From a bacterium (GTDB lineage Bacteria; BMS3Abin14), in the NCBI GenBank assembly GCA_029210545.1, contig JARGFV010000150.1, positions 1 through 5,209 on the forward strand: 5,209 nucleotides of DNA, given 5' to 3'. Shown here piece by piece: positions 5,065 to 5,209 of this stretch (position 1 is the stretch's first letter; the number at the start of each line of letters is the position of its first letter). The position numbers and the translations under genes were made by a program. The notes under the pieces were generated by a model. The model was not told the origin of the DNA. It saw only the letters and a program-made list of their open reading frames with translations, and searched no databases.

Positions 5065-5125
5065 GAAAAAACGGCCTCTCCGATGCCCCGACCGGAGGTT
5101 GGCAAAAACAATCGCGGATTTCGGG
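5065..5125 (+). repeat. Degenerate ~60-bp direct repeat, copy B (upstream of the phosphoethanolamine transferase gene)
   Basis: This is the partner of 3056-3115: it has the identical 14-mer GCCCCGACCGGAGG (5085-5098), a CTCCG/CGGAG pairing, CAAAAACAATC, and GGATTTCGGG, in the same orientation. It ends 10 bases before the second copy of the 157-bp element. Confidence 0.65.
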
Positions 5126-5135
5126 TGTCCCTGCT

Positions 5136-5209
5136 TGATAGAGTCGCAAAAAGTCCAATCCGGGACTTTTCGCTCCACGGCAAGGGAAAAGCGTCGTTTT
5201 CCCTTTCCT
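5136..5209. repeat. 157-bp multi-hairpin element, copy 2, inverted and cut by the window edge
   Basis: These 74 bases match the reverse complement of 961-1034 with 2 differences (A for G in the terminal repeat, C for A in the 12-bp stem). The terminal TGATAGAGTCGC is intact, and the AAGGGAAAA/TTTTCCCTT hairpin is present. The C-for-A change breaks one pair of that 12-bp stem. The remaining half lies beyond the window. Confidence 0.88.

Overview
The window is bacterial DNA of moderately high GC. The gene set is an ArsR-type regulator, a DUF2703 protein and an ArsP-type permease, with a RAYT transposase, multi-hairpin intergenic repeats and an envelope phosphoethanolamine transferase nearby. 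This suggests a Gram-negative host, most plausibly a deltaproteobacterium/Desulfobacterota. That placement is inference from gene content and repeat style; there is no rRNA or marker gene to confirm it.

Layout, left to right. (1) Positions 1-1617 hold a minus-strand metalloid-response cluster read in the order arsR (1242-1565), DUF2703 protein (245-853), ArsP permease (start at 175, running off the left edge). arsR has a near-consensus sigma70 promoter (1589-1617), with a dyad over the -10 box that is a likely autoregulatory operator. The permease start codon directly abuts an 11-bp perfect inverted repeat whose loop carries the ribosome binding site. (2) A 157-bp multi-hairpin element with 22-bp terminal inverted repeats (878-1034) sits inside this cluster, only 24 bp upstream of the DUF2703 start codon. 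It creates a misleading in-frame extension of that gene. (3) Positions 1679-2760 form a plus-strand module: a REP-associated tyrosine transposase (RAYT, 1838-2491). Upstream lies an array of TAACCCC/GTGTCAG units, and downstream lies a 20-bp tandem repeat carrying the same core inverted (15-nt exact match). (4) Positions 2754-3182 are non-coding and contain a decayed transposase C-terminus and structured repeat DNA. (5) Positions 3183-4850 encode, on the minus strand, a five-TM phosphoethanolamine transferase of the EptA/CptA family with its own strong promoter (4930-4958). A roughly 60-bp degenerate direct repeat lies on both sides of it. (6) The right edge (5136-5209) is a second, truncated, inverted copy of the 157-bp element, 72/74 identical to the first.

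The metalloid cluster would sense a thiophilic metalloid such as arsenite through ArsR Cys37/Cys39 and export or detoxify it through the permease and the cysteine-rich DUF2703 protein. The phosphoethanolamine transferase is a separate, envelope-modifying gene. What most distinguishes the window is the density of small mobile or structured DNA around a single-domain HUH transposase, with two unrelated repeat families that are each candidates for its substrate.
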